Shown one piece after another: positions 8,832 to 17,025 of a DNA stretch of 64,000 nt. Each line of letters starts with the position of its first letter. The stretch's first letter is position 1. The position numbers and the translations under genes were made by a program. The notes under the pieces were generated by a model, which was given only the letters and a program-made list of their open reading frames with translations, was not told where the DNA came from and made no database searches. Source of the DNA: Thalassospira xianhensis MCCC 1A02616 (lineage in GTDB: Bacteria; Pseudomonadota; Alphaproteobacteria; Rhodospirillales; Thalassospiraceae); the NCBI RefSeq assembly GCF_003326475.1, contig NZ_JPWA01000001.1:62001-126000 (forward strand), read 5' to 3'.

Positions 8832-10127
8832 ATGTCTCAGCCAAACAGGGCTATTGCATGCTATGACCATAAAGGCCTAGCCAACGCATTGGCGATGGGG
8901 AAATTACTCTTTGGCGACGACCTGAAAGTCGGAACAATGCTTGATTTGGTGAACGCACGATGTGAAGGGGACTTGGATAGCCTCGCCTATACCCGATACT
9001 TTGCCACACACTCCATGTGCTATATCGGATATCATGCAGGCCATCCCAAGATGGTTGTAGCCCATGGGGCGGTGGGACAGTTTGCGGATCTTGATGACCT
9101 CGTCAGAGCCTGGGACCGACAAGGCTCTTCGCCTACGGTTGAGAAGTACGCCGAAGTCACAAGTGAAGCCTTTTCCGAGTTAATTTCCCTATCACAGGGT
9201 GATGACCGGATTTATGTCGTTGATTTGGTGCCGGTGTTGGTTCGTCTCCAGGGCAACCATGATTTGGAGGTCCCATTTAACTACATTGGAGATGATACAG
9301 AGATTTGTGACACCTTCGACGGTGCATTCAAGGATTTGGTCTTGGCCGTATTCGGTCCGCGATGGGAAGCCTATCTCTCCCACGCGGCGTCTCTCGGCAT
9401 TGACTTCTCTGACCGGTCATTTGACTTCTCAGAAATGCTACCGGAGCTTTATAGCCCAGTTTGGGACTACCTCCGCCTCGGACATTTGGCAATCTGTAAC
9501 CCGATTGTCGCTGAACAATACAGTTGTCGTTCCCGCGGTAACAGGCCAGCTACCCTGTCGCTGAAGATGAGCCTTCAGAGCAAAGGGGAAAGTGCGCGGT
9601 TGATTGCCATGAATGGAAGTGGGCCCGGCACCCTGATTGAGGACGGCTTTGAAGACAATCTGTATGCCGAACTGTTTAAGCCCCCGCTCGACCTGTTGCA
9701 GGGCTTTCTGGTCAAACCGCTTGAGGGTCATCTCTCGGAAGAGCTGGGAGAGCCGCCGTACAAGCTTATGAAGCGTGATAAATGGCACGTTATTGAAGCG
9801 CCGCGCACGGGCGACCTCGATACCGGGATCGGGAAATTTATCGTCTTGACTTGTAAGGAGGTCGGGAAAGCTATTCACCTTCCGAAGACAGATTCCTTGC
9901 TTGGCTCTTTCTTGCGTTACGAGAAGCGTGAAATCCGGGCGATTATGCCAGCGCATGCCAACGCCTATGATATTTCGATGATTGGACAAAGCGATGATGG
10001 GAAGCACTTCTCGTTGTGGGTCCAGTTTTATCATGTGACTTTCGACCGAAGCAGAATCCTTCTTTCACCAGAGCAAATGAAGTGGGACAGAAAGGTCCTT
10101 CGGATGCTTAACCGCATTGAGCCGTGA
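8832..10127 (+). CDS. hypothetical protein, 431 aa
   Basis: I do not recognise this protein. The start at 8832 is chosen over an in-frame start at 8727 because GAGGAGAGAGG lies immediately upstream. It is soluble, with no signal peptide or membrane segment, mixed alpha/beta, and contains several His/Asp/Cys clusters (IACYDHKGL near the N-terminus, YIGYHAGHPKMVVAHGAVG around residues 65-83). It is transcribed divergently from the Wadjet operon and is followed by a terminator and then the NDK-domain gene on the same strand. The opening DHKGL and the VVAHGAVGQFADLDDLV segment could be an enzymatic N-domain, but no catalytic signature is certain. Confidence 0.6.
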   Translation: MSQPNRAIACYDHKGLANALAMGKLLFGDDLKVGTMLDLVNARCEGDLDSLAYTRYFATHSMCYIGYHAGHPKMVVAHGAVGQFADLDDLVRAWDRQGSSPTVEKYAEVTSEAFSELISLSQGDDRIYVVDLVPVLVRLQGNHDLEVPFNYIGDDTEICDTFDGAFKDLVLAVFGPRWEAYLSHAASLGIDFSDRSFDFSEMLPELYSPVWDYLRLGHLAICNPIVAEQYSCRSRGNRPATLSLKMSLQSKGESARLIAMNGSGPGTLIEDGFEDNLYAELFKPPLDLLQGFLVKPLEGHLSEELGEPPYKLMKRDKWHVIEAPRTGDLDTGIGKFIVLTCKEVGKAIHLPKTDSLLGSFLRYEKREIRAIMPAHANAYDISMIGQSDDGKHFSLWVQFYHVTFDRSRILLSPEQMKWDRKVLRMLNRIEP

Positions 10128-10159
10128 AAATACGGGCGTCATCTGCGTAACCGTTGCCT

Positions 10160-10183
10160 GCCCTATACCTCACTAGGGCTTTT
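10160..10183 (+). terminator. Rho-independent terminator
   Basis: GCCCTA and TAGGGC form a perfect 6-bp stem around an 8-nt loop, followed directly by TTTT. It lies 33 bp after the 8832-10127 gene and separates it from the NDK-domain gene. Confidence 0.65.
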
Positions 10184-10203
10184 GGAACTAATAGGAAACG
10201 AAC

Positions 10204-11046
10204 ATGAACCTGCTGGAAAGAATCATTCTTGGGGCCACCATTCGCGGCCATTCAAAAATCACCGTGATTAAGAGCCCCTCATTTGACCAAGTAGAGGTCG
10301 TTCCCACTGGGGCATTGAAGTCGCCTGCCTTCTTCCGGATGAGTGTTGATGAGCACGAACAACTTCTGCTTCTGCTGCGTGAAGCGACTTTTGACTCTGA
10401 CGAGCACTGTCGATATGCAGGAGTGACGGTCGGGGGCCTGGAAGAGCCGGTAAATATCCGTTTCGACATCACCGAAAGCTACTCCTTCGGGCCAGGCCAA
10501 CACTGCACAAACATTACCATTCATGGCATCACACACACCATCTTGCTGGTCAAGAGCGCCGCGGTGGCCCGCGGGCAGGCAAACGACATTGTGAGCCGGG
10601 TCGTTAGTGAAAAGTTCGTACTTGGGGGTCTCAAGTCGGTCTTTTGCTTTAACCGCGATACCGCAGCACTGTTCTATCGAGAACACACCGGCCGCCCGTA
10701 TTTCGAACGACTACTGCGATCAGTCACGGATGGCCCAGTGGTAGCGTGCAAACTGTGCGGCGTTGACCCCGTAAACTCTCTTCGGGCGCTACTTGGGCCG
10801 ACCGACCCTCAAAGCCCGGACGGCAAAGGGACAATCAGGGGCGATTTCGGGACCGAGTTGCCGGACAATGCTGCGCACGGGTCTGACTCTGACGAGGCCG
10901 CAGCTTACGAAAATCGCATTATCTGGCCACTGATGTCGACAGCGCTCATCGGGAACCTCTTAGAGCCAGTGTCGACTGACCTTATCGAGTATGTCGCGGC
11001 ACAAAGCAAGCGAGCGGACCTGGAGGCAAAGCTCCTGGAGCCCTAA
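10204..11046 (+). CDS. nucleoside diphosphate kinase domain with extra N-terminal domain
   Basis: Residues about 111-240 match a complete NDK domain. The visible elements are ILLVKSAAV (K117, equivalent to the KPDAV lysine), LFYREHTGRPYF (Y158), R194 and T200 around LGPTDP, GTIRGDF (R212), and NAAHGSDSDEAA with N222 and the phospho-acceptor H225. NDK transfers gamma-phosphate between NTPs and NDPs through that histidine. Normal bacterial NDKs are about 140 residues; this one is 280, with about 110 unrecognised N-terminal residues and a 40-residue helical tail. Start: AGGAAACG precedes the ATG at 10204. NDK identity is clear from the motifs; its role in this accessory island, near Wadjet and a dGTPase, is unknown. 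Confidence 0.82.
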   Translation: MNLLERIILGATIRGHSKITVIKSPSFDQVEVVPTGALKSPAFFRMSVDEHEQLLLLLREATFDSDEHCRYAGVTVGGLEEPVNIRFDITESYSFGPGQHCTNITIHGITHTILLVKSAAVARGQANDIVSRVVSEKFVLGGLKSVFCFNRDTAALFYREHTGRPYFERLLRSVTDGPVVACKLCGVDPVNSLRALLGPTDPQSPDGKGTIRGDFGTELPDNAAHGSDSDEAAAYENRIIWPLMSTALIGNLLEPVSTDLIEYVAAQSKRADLEAKLLEP

Positions 11047-11116
11047 TTGAAATATCATACGCTACTTTGCATTACCGCAGGGTAGGGTCGAGTGCATTAT
11101 TGCAAAGGAGACGGTA

Positions 11117-11635
11117 ATGAAAGATTACAAGATGCCTCGCCCATGGTTTAGCGGGAAGAAAAATGCCCGGCTCATCGGCAACTATATTATTGCCCATGAA
11201 CCCGCTCGAGAAGTTAGGGCTGGCGAGCGCATGCTTGGAAAGTTTATCATTCCCGATTTCCAGAGACCGCAGGTTTGGACTGAAGAGCAGCAAATCAAAC
11301 TGATTGAGAGCCTGTACGCGGGAATTCCCATTGGTGTGTTCGTGGTCAACATTGACACAAAAGAACCTTACGACTTTGACAGCCTGCTGCTCGACGGACA
11401 ACAGCGGTGGACTTCAATCATCAATTACACCAATAGCGAGTTCCCGGTTCACGGTTATTTGTTCGAAGAACTGTCTGCCGGTGAGAAACGAAACTTCATG
11501 CAAATCAGTGTGTCAGAAATTGAAACGAGCTTGACGAGTTACGACGCGTGTCTCGAAGTTTACAACCGACTGGCCTATGGGGGCACGGCGCACGAAGGCC
11601 CGAAGCCAGCAGAGATTAAAGCGTTTCAGCGCTAG
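11117..11635 (+). CDS. DUF262 family protein (short)
   Basis: This 172-residue protein has the DUF262/ParB-like hallmarks: IPDFQRPQVWTEEQQIKLIESLYAGIPIG followed by LLLDGQQRWTSI, the DGQQR motif that in this family binds or hydrolyses nucleotide. Large DUF262 proteins (for example the GmrS half of type IV restriction enzymes) are several times longer and carry a second nuclease part (DUF1524), which is absent here. It is therefore either one of the naturally short DUF262 proteins or a remnant. A strong AAAGGAGAC ribosome site precedes the start. Confidence 0.75.
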   Translation: MKDYKMPRPWFSGKKNARLIGNYIIAHEPAREVRAGERMLGKFIIPDFQRPQVWTEEQQIKLIESLYAGIPIGVFVVNIDTKEPYDFDSLLLDGQQRWTSIINYTNSEFPVHGYLFEELSAGEKRNFMQISVSEIETSLTSYDACLEVYNRLAYGGTAHEGPKPAEIKAFQR

Positions 11636-11735
11636 TTTTGCGCCTATTTCTGTTGACACTGACACGTCTCCAGAATACCACCATCTCGGTTGGAACACGC
11701 GTATTCAGGTGTTCTTAGCCCTACCTGTTGCAAGG

Positions 11736-11775
11736 TTCGGGGTCCGATGCTTAGGTGTCTGACCCCGAAGTTTTT
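11736..11775 (+). terminator. Rho-independent terminator
   Basis: TTCGGGGTC (11736-11744) and GACCCCGAA (11761-11769) form a perfect 9-bp stem with a 16-nt loop, followed by GTTTTT. It ends transcription of the DUF262 gene before the XRE regulator. Confidence 0.8.
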
Positions 11776-11804
11776 ACTTCGACATGTTTCGCAAAAAAAC
11801 GTTG

Positions 11805-11820
11805 CTCATTCTAAAATGAG
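11805..11820. promoter_or_regulatory. inverted repeat upstream of XRE regulator
   Basis: CTCATT and AATGAG are separated by CTAA (6-bp arms). It lies 67 bp before the XRE gene and is a plausible self-regulatory operator. The length is too short for certainty. Confidence 0.3.
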
Positions 11821-11886
11821 TTGTCCACCACGTGCTTATGATTTAGCAAAGGGGCAACTTTTTATGCTGCGCAAAGGTGTTGTCGG

Positions 11887-12459
11887 ATGTCGGATGGGAT
11901 TACTGGGCAAAAAGATGTCGGTGTTGATGCTGCGGACAATAATGAAGTCGTCAATAGCGGAAAGGGTTCCCGCCGCGGTAAACGCAGAACCTCAGTACTC
12001 GACAAATTTGTCGGCATAAGACTGCGCGCGCTACGGAATACACACGGGCTCTCGCAAGAAAAGCTGGGCGAAATGATCGGCCTGACGTTTCAGCAGGTTC
12101 AAAAATACGAATCTGGCGCCAATCGGATTTCTGCCTCGCGCCTTTATGAGATAGCGCAAGCCTTTTCGGTTGATATCAATTTCTTCTTTGAGGAAATTCC
12201 CCTTGATATAGCCGAAAACCTCGGTCGCTCGAAGGCTTCTTACGTCGATGAGAGAGAAATTGAGCATAGAGTGAGAGAGGGTCTGTATGTAAAACGCGTA
12301 GCCGGTATTGTCAGTAAACTACCTGAAAACTTTAGAGACCCGTTCCTCATTAGCCTGAAAATGATGGCGACAGCCCTTGAGCAAAGTGGTCTTTTGAGCG
12401 ATCCAGAGAGAATAGCCAAACCGAGAAAACGCAAGCGGTCATCAGACCCTGAAAAATAG
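11887..12459 (+). CDS. XRE-family helix-turn-helix regulator
   Basis: This 190-residue protein has an N-terminal HTH: VGIRLRALRNTHGLSQEKLG, then LTFQQVQKYESGANRISA and LYEIAQAFSVDINFFFEEI. This composition is typical of short alphaproteobacterial transcriptional regulators, where it often resembles phage repressors. It has an unusually long basic N-terminal extension (about 40 residues) and a C-terminal basic tail (KPRKRKRSS). No clear ribosome site precedes the ATG at 11887. The target is unknown; the nearby 6-bp inverted repeat may be its own operator. Confidence 0.82.
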   Translation: MSDGITGQKDVGVDAADNNEVVNSGKGSRRGKRRTSVLDKFVGIRLRALRNTHGLSQEKLGEMIGLTFQQVQKYESGANRISASRLYEIAQAFSVDINFFFEEIPLDIAENLGRSKASYVDEREIEHRVREGLYVKRVAGIVSKLPENFRDPFLISLKMMATALEQSGLLSDPERIAKPRKRKRSSDPEK

Positions 12460-12479
12460 CTGTCAACGCCATTTCTTAC

Positions 12480-13304
12480 CTACCGGCAAGTGAATAAGTG
12501 CGCCTTATCACTGTCGGACTTCGGTTCGACCTGGAGCACAAAGCACTGCTCGCCAACATAGCATGCCTTTGTCGGTGACCCATACCAGTGTGTGCTGTGA
12601 CCTGTGTCGTAATAACAGTGTGGGGCAGTTGTGTAACCCCAAGAGGTCGCAACCCACGTCCCAGTTTTCCTGATACAAGAATTGCCGGAACGGACGTATC
12701 CAGAGGCGCAGGTAACATTCGAGACAACCCACTGCGTACCATTCCAAGTGTCGTACCTTGTGCCATAGCTAATCGGGACTGTCCTGCTATTGGCGACGCA
12801 AACATTGTTTTCAAGATGCTGGTCATTACCATACCGATAGACGCGGCTCCCAGCGCCAGCGTCCACAACGAATTCACTGCCGTCGTCCCGCTTGTAGGTC
12901 TCCTTCCTATCCGTGTTCTCATATACTGAGCAGCCTACGGTATGGAATGTCCCGTTGGGGACGTCGTTCGTTCTAACTAAGTCATAGTTCTCCAACCCCA
13001 AAACAGAGCACGATGGGTACTCAAAAGATCCTGACAATTGCTTTCCTTTGCACGTCCGAACCTGAGAAGAGCAGACCTCACCATAGTCTAACTCCGAAGC
13101 CAAATAGGCAGACACCTGGTCTCCTGAGCGCAGTTTACCGCCCCAAGGCAGGTCACAAAGTTCAACAAGCCGATCCGTGCCGGTCGTGCGATGCCGATAA
13201 ATAAAGTCCTGCGAGATAGCCGGGGGCGCCATCATCATGAACGAGGACGATAAAAGCAATGCGACGACAAATTTGCGCGACATATTGCTGAACCATTTGC
13301 GCAT
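12480..13304 (-). CDS. exported Cys-rich protein
   Basis: This 274-residue protein has a clear signal peptide (basic MRKWFSNMSRK, hydrophobic FVVALLLSSSFMMM, cleavage likely after PPAISQ). The mature part is rich in Cys (CDL, CSS, CKG, CSV and more), Tyr, Trp, Gly and Ser, consistent with a disulphide-bonded periplasmic or surface protein. The mature N-terminus (DFIYRHRTTG) recalls the mature start of the exported RCC1-repeat protein at 58063 (EVYKYRHVID). I recognise no family. It is convergent with the XRE gene and stands alone. Confidence 0.6.
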   Translation of the reverse strand: MRKWFSNMSRKFVVALLLSSSFMMMAPPAISQDFIYRHRTTGTDRLVELCDLPWGGKLRSGDQVSAYLASELDYGEVCSSQVRTCKGKQLSGSFEYPSCSVLGLENYDLVRTNDVPNGTFHTVGCSVYENTDRKETYKRDDGSEFVVDAGAGSRVYRYGNDQHLENNVCVANSRTVPISYGTRYDTWNGTQWVVSNVTCASGYVRSGNSCIRKTGTWVATSWGYTTAPHCYYDTGHSTHWYGSPTKACYVGEQCFVLQVEPKSDSDKAHLFTCR

Positions 13305-13470
13305 GGATAAGCCCTTTTGGTCTTCAATCTGGAGATAAGGAAAAGTCTACTTTGGATCGCGGACATTAACAAGAAAACTCGCAGGTCAAATGGTGAAGCG
13401 ATTGTAAAACTGAAATGAGCAAGGTATTCTTAAGGCTGCGAACAAGAGCCCATGACCCAAAGGATTAATT

Positions 13471-14121
13471 GTGCCTACAGATGAGTATCCTGGACTGCCA
13501 GTGAACAGCGCCAACTTTGAAGGGCTGTATGTCGCATCACGAAAAGGCCTGCTAAACCGAGTGCGGAGTGATGCCGGATACCCAGGTTCATCCCTTCATG
13601 GAGAACAGCATTGGCGCTGTGTAGCCTCGGCCGCGAACTTTATTGCCGAGTACACCCCAAACTGCGACCTCGCGACCCTCAGTCTATTTTCCCTGTTGCA
13701 CGACAGCATGCGTGAAGACGACGGATATGACGAATTTCACGGTCAACGAGCGGCTGAATACCTTGATACCCTAGTGGATGATGGCGTGATTGGCGGTGGA
13801 GAGGCGGACATCTCACGGTTAAGGTTAGCCATATATTGGCACAATCAGGCATCTGTCGATCCAAAGGATAGCACCATCGGGGCTTGCTGGGACGCCGACA
13901 GACTGAACCTGTGGCGTCTTGGGATCAGACCGAATGCTCGTTACCTGTCCACTGAGTTCGCCCAAAGAGAAAATACAATCAACCAAGCTATGATTTTTCT
14001 CAATAGCCCGCCAGAATGGGAAGAAATCCTGAGCTGCATCCCAGAACACCCTAAAACAGCCATCTCTGAACCGCAAAGACAACCGTCGAGAGTGCAGAAA
14101 ATTCTCTCTTTATTTCGATAG
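13471..14121 (+). CDS. HD-domain metal-dependent hydrolase
   Basis: This 216-residue protein starts with GTG, chosen because AAAGGA lies 6 nt upstream. HD-superfamily ligands are visible in order: H in LHGEQHW (about residue 50), the HD pair in LLHDSMREDDGYD, H in the YWHNQ segment, and D in CWDADRLNLWRLG. This matches small HD phosphohydrolases acting on nucleotides, but the substrate is unknown. It lies 96 bp upstream of the dGTPase-like gene and is probably co-transcribed with it, which supports a nucleotide-related role. The C-terminal 30 residues are basic and likely disordered. Confidence 0.72.
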   Translation: MPTDEYPGLPVNSANFEGLYVASRKGLLNRVRSDAGYPGSSLHGEQHWRCVASAANFIAEYTPNCDLATLSLFSLLHDSMREDDGYDEFHGQRAAEYLDTLVDDGVIGGGEADISRLRLAIYWHNQASVDPKDSTIGACWDADRLNLWRLGIRPNARYLSTEFAQRENTINQAMIFLNSPPEWEEILSCIPEHPKTAISEPQRQPSRVQKILSLFR

Positions 14122-14217
14122 ACTTTCCTTTGTGTTGATGTAAAACGTAGGATAGTTGTGGTTATTTTCCTTGATTGTGGGGAAAATGCTTTAGCATGTC
14201 TTGCAGAGGAATCGTTC

Positions 14218-15600
14218 ATGGATTGGGTGTCGCTACTAAGTGATCGTCGACTACAGGGAAGTGGAGCTTCGTTCACACACGAGAGCCGAAACCCTTTTGA
14301 GACAGACGGTGACCGCATCGCCTTTTCAATGGAATGGCGGCGTGCATCGGGCAAAACGCAAGTCCATGAACCAGACATGGCTGGGCTTCCTGTGCGAACT
14401 CGGGGAACCCACTCCCTCGAGGTGTCGAGGGTAGGGCGTTCACTTGGCCAAAATGTTGCGGGCACTATCCTCGCTAGGCACAATCTGTTGGATACGGTGT
14501 CTCTGGATGCGCTACCATCTATCATTTCATCCGCGGGTCTAGCACATGATCTCGGTAATCCTCCCTTTGGTCACGCGGGCGAATGGGCCATCGCGGGCTT
14601 CTTCTCGCGGAACCAAGAACTCCTGAGCAAAATTCCCGGACGCTTGCGAGCGGAGTTTGCCAACATCGATGGGAATGCCCAGGGTTTTCGAATTCTCACA
14701 AAAACAGCTGGATGGCGAAAGACGGGAGGTCTTCAGCTGACTTCGGCAACCCTTGCCACAATGGCGAAGTATCCGTTCTCCGCAGAGTACTGCCCAAAGC
14801 CATGGGGTAAGCGGAAGTATGGGTTCTATGGATCGGAAAGCAACTTGTTCGCCGAAATGGCGGCCAATGTCGGACTTGAGGAAATCTCACCTCTGCGGTG
14901 GTGTCGCCATCCTCTGGTGCACCTTTTGGAGGCCGCTGACGATTTGTGCTATTCCGTCGTGGATACAGTAGACGCTGCCTTGGTTGGTGATCTGAGCCAT
15001 ATCGAGGCTATTGAGCTACTGATGCCGTTACTGCCAGACGGTGAAAGCTCTTATCAGCATCTTACCGACCCGATGAGCAGACTTGAATACCTGCAAAGCA
15101 AAGCCATTGGCAGGCTGGTTAATGATTCATCAGAAGCGTTCCTTGACCAAGAGCAGAGCATTCTGCAAGGAACTTTCCCGGGGGATATTCTGATGTCTCT
15201 ACCGGTTGCGAGCCAACTCGAACTAATTGGCCGAGTTGCTAACGAGAAAATCTATAATTCTCCAAACCGCAAAATCCGTGAAGAATGCGGCGATGAGGTT
15301 ATCGCGACACTCCTGACGGCGCTATGTGAGGCGCACATGGAGCGAGAGCGAACCGGCCGTCCTATTCCTTCTGGCCAGGCAGGAGACGTCTTACGGCTTG
15401 TTTATGACGGGCAGGAGCTGCACAAACTAGGCGACAATCGGTATCAGTGGGTTCGATCTGTCATTGATAGAGTGATGTCGATGACAGATGCCCAAGCAAC
15501 CCGCATCGCCACCGCCATTGATCCAGACCTACGCAATCGTTTGGAACTGAAGATTTCAAACTCCCGGCCGGTAAGCTGCCAGCCCCTAAGCCAATTTTAG
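14218..15600 (+). CDS. dgt: dGTPase-like HD triphosphohydrolase
   Basis: This 460-residue protein matches the Dgt family. It has NPFETDGDRIAFSMEWRRASGKTQV near the N-terminus, THSLEVSRVGRSLG (first His), LAHDLGNPPFGHAGE (the HD pair and substrate-binding segment) and LEAADDLCYSVVDTVDAA (fourth metal ligand). The family converts dGTP to deoxyguanosine and tripolyphosphate. Accessory dGTPases are known to defend against phage by depleting dGTP, a plausible role here beside other defence genes. The start at 14218 is chosen because AGAGGA lies just upstream; the frame is open from 14158. The HD gene at 13471 lies immediately upstream. Confidence 0.87.
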   Translation: MDWVSLLSDRRLQGSGASFTHESRNPFETDGDRIAFSMEWRRASGKTQVHEPDMAGLPVRTRGTHSLEVSRVGRSLGQNVAGTILARHNLLDTVSLDALPSIISSAGLAHDLGNPPFGHAGEWAIAGFFSRNQELLSKIPGRLRAEFANIDGNAQGFRILTKTAGWRKTGGLQLTSATLATMAKYPFSAEYCPKPWGKRKYGFYGSESNLFAEMAANVGLEEISPLRWCRHPLVHLLEAADDLCYSVVDTVDAALVGDLSHIEAIELLMPLLPDGESSYQHLTDPMSRLEYLQSKAIGRLVNDSSEAFLDQEQSILQGTFPGDILMSLPVASQLELIGRVANEKIYNSPNRKIREECGDEVIATLLTALCEAHMERERTGRPIPSGQAGDVLRLVYDGQELHKLGDNRYQWVRSVIDRVMSMTDAQATRIATAIDPDLRNRLELKISNSRPVSCQPLSQF

Positions 15601-15619
15601 GCTACGCCATCAAGTTCGG

Positions 15620-16075
15620 TCATGGCAGATACCTGATGACAGTTCCAAGAATATCTCTGGAGCTATCGGAGCGGGTTTCACGATACATCTGATTTAGCGC
15701 TTCTTCGCAGGAACTATGGACTTCTGTGGAGCTATCGTGGGATTTCCATATAATACTCTGAACTCGACCGGAGCTGGTGAATGCACTCAGTCGCATGTCC
15801 GGAGTTTCGATAAAGAATGTATCGGGAAAATAACGCCAATCAGGCAGCGTCTTGTCCAAATATTCGGCTCTAAGCCTCAAGGCTTCCTCTGCGCTGCTTT
15901 GTGCCGGGTTGCGTAGGAGTAAGATGACCGAAATCACAGGCAACTCAATACCCGGAAGCGCGTCACAGAACGGCTCCGTCGCCTCTTTCTCCGCTTCCGG
16001 GGTACCGGTCCTCTTTTCCCGAGAAAACCGTAATAAATTCAGAGCCCTCGCAAGGAAATGCATATTCGTGGCCAA
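15620..16075 (-). CDS. hypothetical protein, 151 aa
   Basis: I do not recognise a family. The N-terminus is basic (FLARALNLLRFSREKRTGT), the middle has a short hydrophobic stretch (ELPVISVILLL) that may be a beta-strand core, and the rest is soluble. It is convergent with the dgt gene, 19 bp apart. Confidence 0.4.
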   Translation of the reverse strand: MATNMHFLARALNLLRFSREKRTGTPEAEKEATEPFCDALPGIELPVISVILLLRNPAQSSAEEALRLRAEYLDKTLPDWRYFPDTFFIETPDMRLSAFTSSGRVQSIIWKSHDSSTEVHSSCEEALNQMYRETRSDSSRDILGTVIRYLP

Positions 16076-16368
16076 ATCTTATCTGCCGGTTAATTAATAT
16101 GGATATGGCGAGTACCAATAAATACCGACTTTAACAAGTAAAAACACTGGTTATCCTACTCTATACTAATGACCAATGAAATACTCGCAAGCTATCCTTT
16201 CGAGTGGGCGCTATGGCGAACCCCGCCAAAGAGTCATAATATGCACACCTAATCATTATTTTGTGCAAAATAGAAACAACGTATTGTACCTTGCTTGGTC
16301 TCGAGCTAGAATGTCCCCATATCGCTCAATAAACGTATTTATTGTGCATTTTATACACAGGAAATCAA
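16076..16368. other. intergenic region upstream of abiE pair
   Basis: These 293 bp are AT-rich and carry no convincing gene. A short palindrome, TTTTG-TG-CAAAA, lies at 16259-16270, and AGGAAA precedes the abiEi start. AbiEi antitoxins usually autoregulate through inverted repeats upstream of the operon, so the control region is expected here. Confidence 0.4.
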
Positions 16369-17025
16369 ATGACCCAGAGAGAGACACTCCTAGAGTATCT
16401 TCGCGGTGGACGCATTCTTCGCCATAGGGACATTCCTGGAGTGTTTGGTGGGAGCGTTCAGCCTAGCACATTAACTCGGTTGGTTAATGAGCCTGACAGT
16501 CCGGTAGAGGCAGTAATCGAGAAGGGCAAGCACATCGGATACCAGCTTACGACATTTGAACCAGACATCTACCAGAAGATTGCAGCATCGCGACCTGGCG
16601 CGGTACTGTGTGGAGCCAGTGCTCTTTACCACTGGGATCTCACAGACAACCCGGTTGGCTCATTCGAAGAGCAAATTGCAGTGCCAACTTCATCAAGCCG
16701 CAGGATTTACCTGGACAATGTCGCTCTAACCAGCTGGTCTAACCCCGATCTTTTCAAAGTTGGCGTTATCAATTTTGGAGACTTCTCAGAAGGTCAACTG
16801 TTCATTACGGACCCCGCCCGCACTGTATTGGACCTCTTTCGCCGTACGCAGGGACGACGAAACAATCTGGAGGTTGCCCGTGAGGCATTGGCTCGCCTGT
16901 ATGCTCAGGACAATGCCTGTCTCACAAAAATGGGTGTCTATGCAGTTAAGCTTAGCTGCTTTGCGGACATCGCTCCTCACGTTCAAATGCTCAAGGAGGC
17001 TACAAAATGGAACCTCGCCCCTTAA
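16369..17025 (+). CDS. abiEi: AbiEi-type antitoxin (type IV toxin-antitoxin)
   Basis: This 218-residue protein has the AbiEi pattern: an N-terminal winged helix (TLLEYLRGGRILRHRDIPGV, then PSTLTRLVNE), then GAVLCGASALYHWDLTD and ITDPARTVLDLFRR, hallmarks of the AbiEi C-terminal domain. The family antitoxin represses its operon and counteracts AbiEii. The start at 16369 has AGGAAA upstream. It overlaps the downstream toxin gene by 19 bp, the usual coupled arrangement. Confidence 0.83.
   Translation: MTQRETLLEYLRGGRILRHRDIPGVFGGSVQPSTLTRLVNEPDSPVEAVIEKGKHIGYQLTTFEPDIYQKIAASRPGAVLCGASALYHWDLTDNPVGSFEEQIAVPTSSSRRIYLDNVALTSWSNPDLFKVGVINFGDFSEGQLFITDPARTVLDLFRRTQGRRNNLEVAREALARLYAQDNACLTKMGVYAVKLSCFADIAPHVQMLKEATKWNLAP

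Noticed and set aside
11117-11635. Type IV restriction enzyme GmrSD
   Set aside because: Only the DUF262 part is present; no DUF1524 nuclease half follows.
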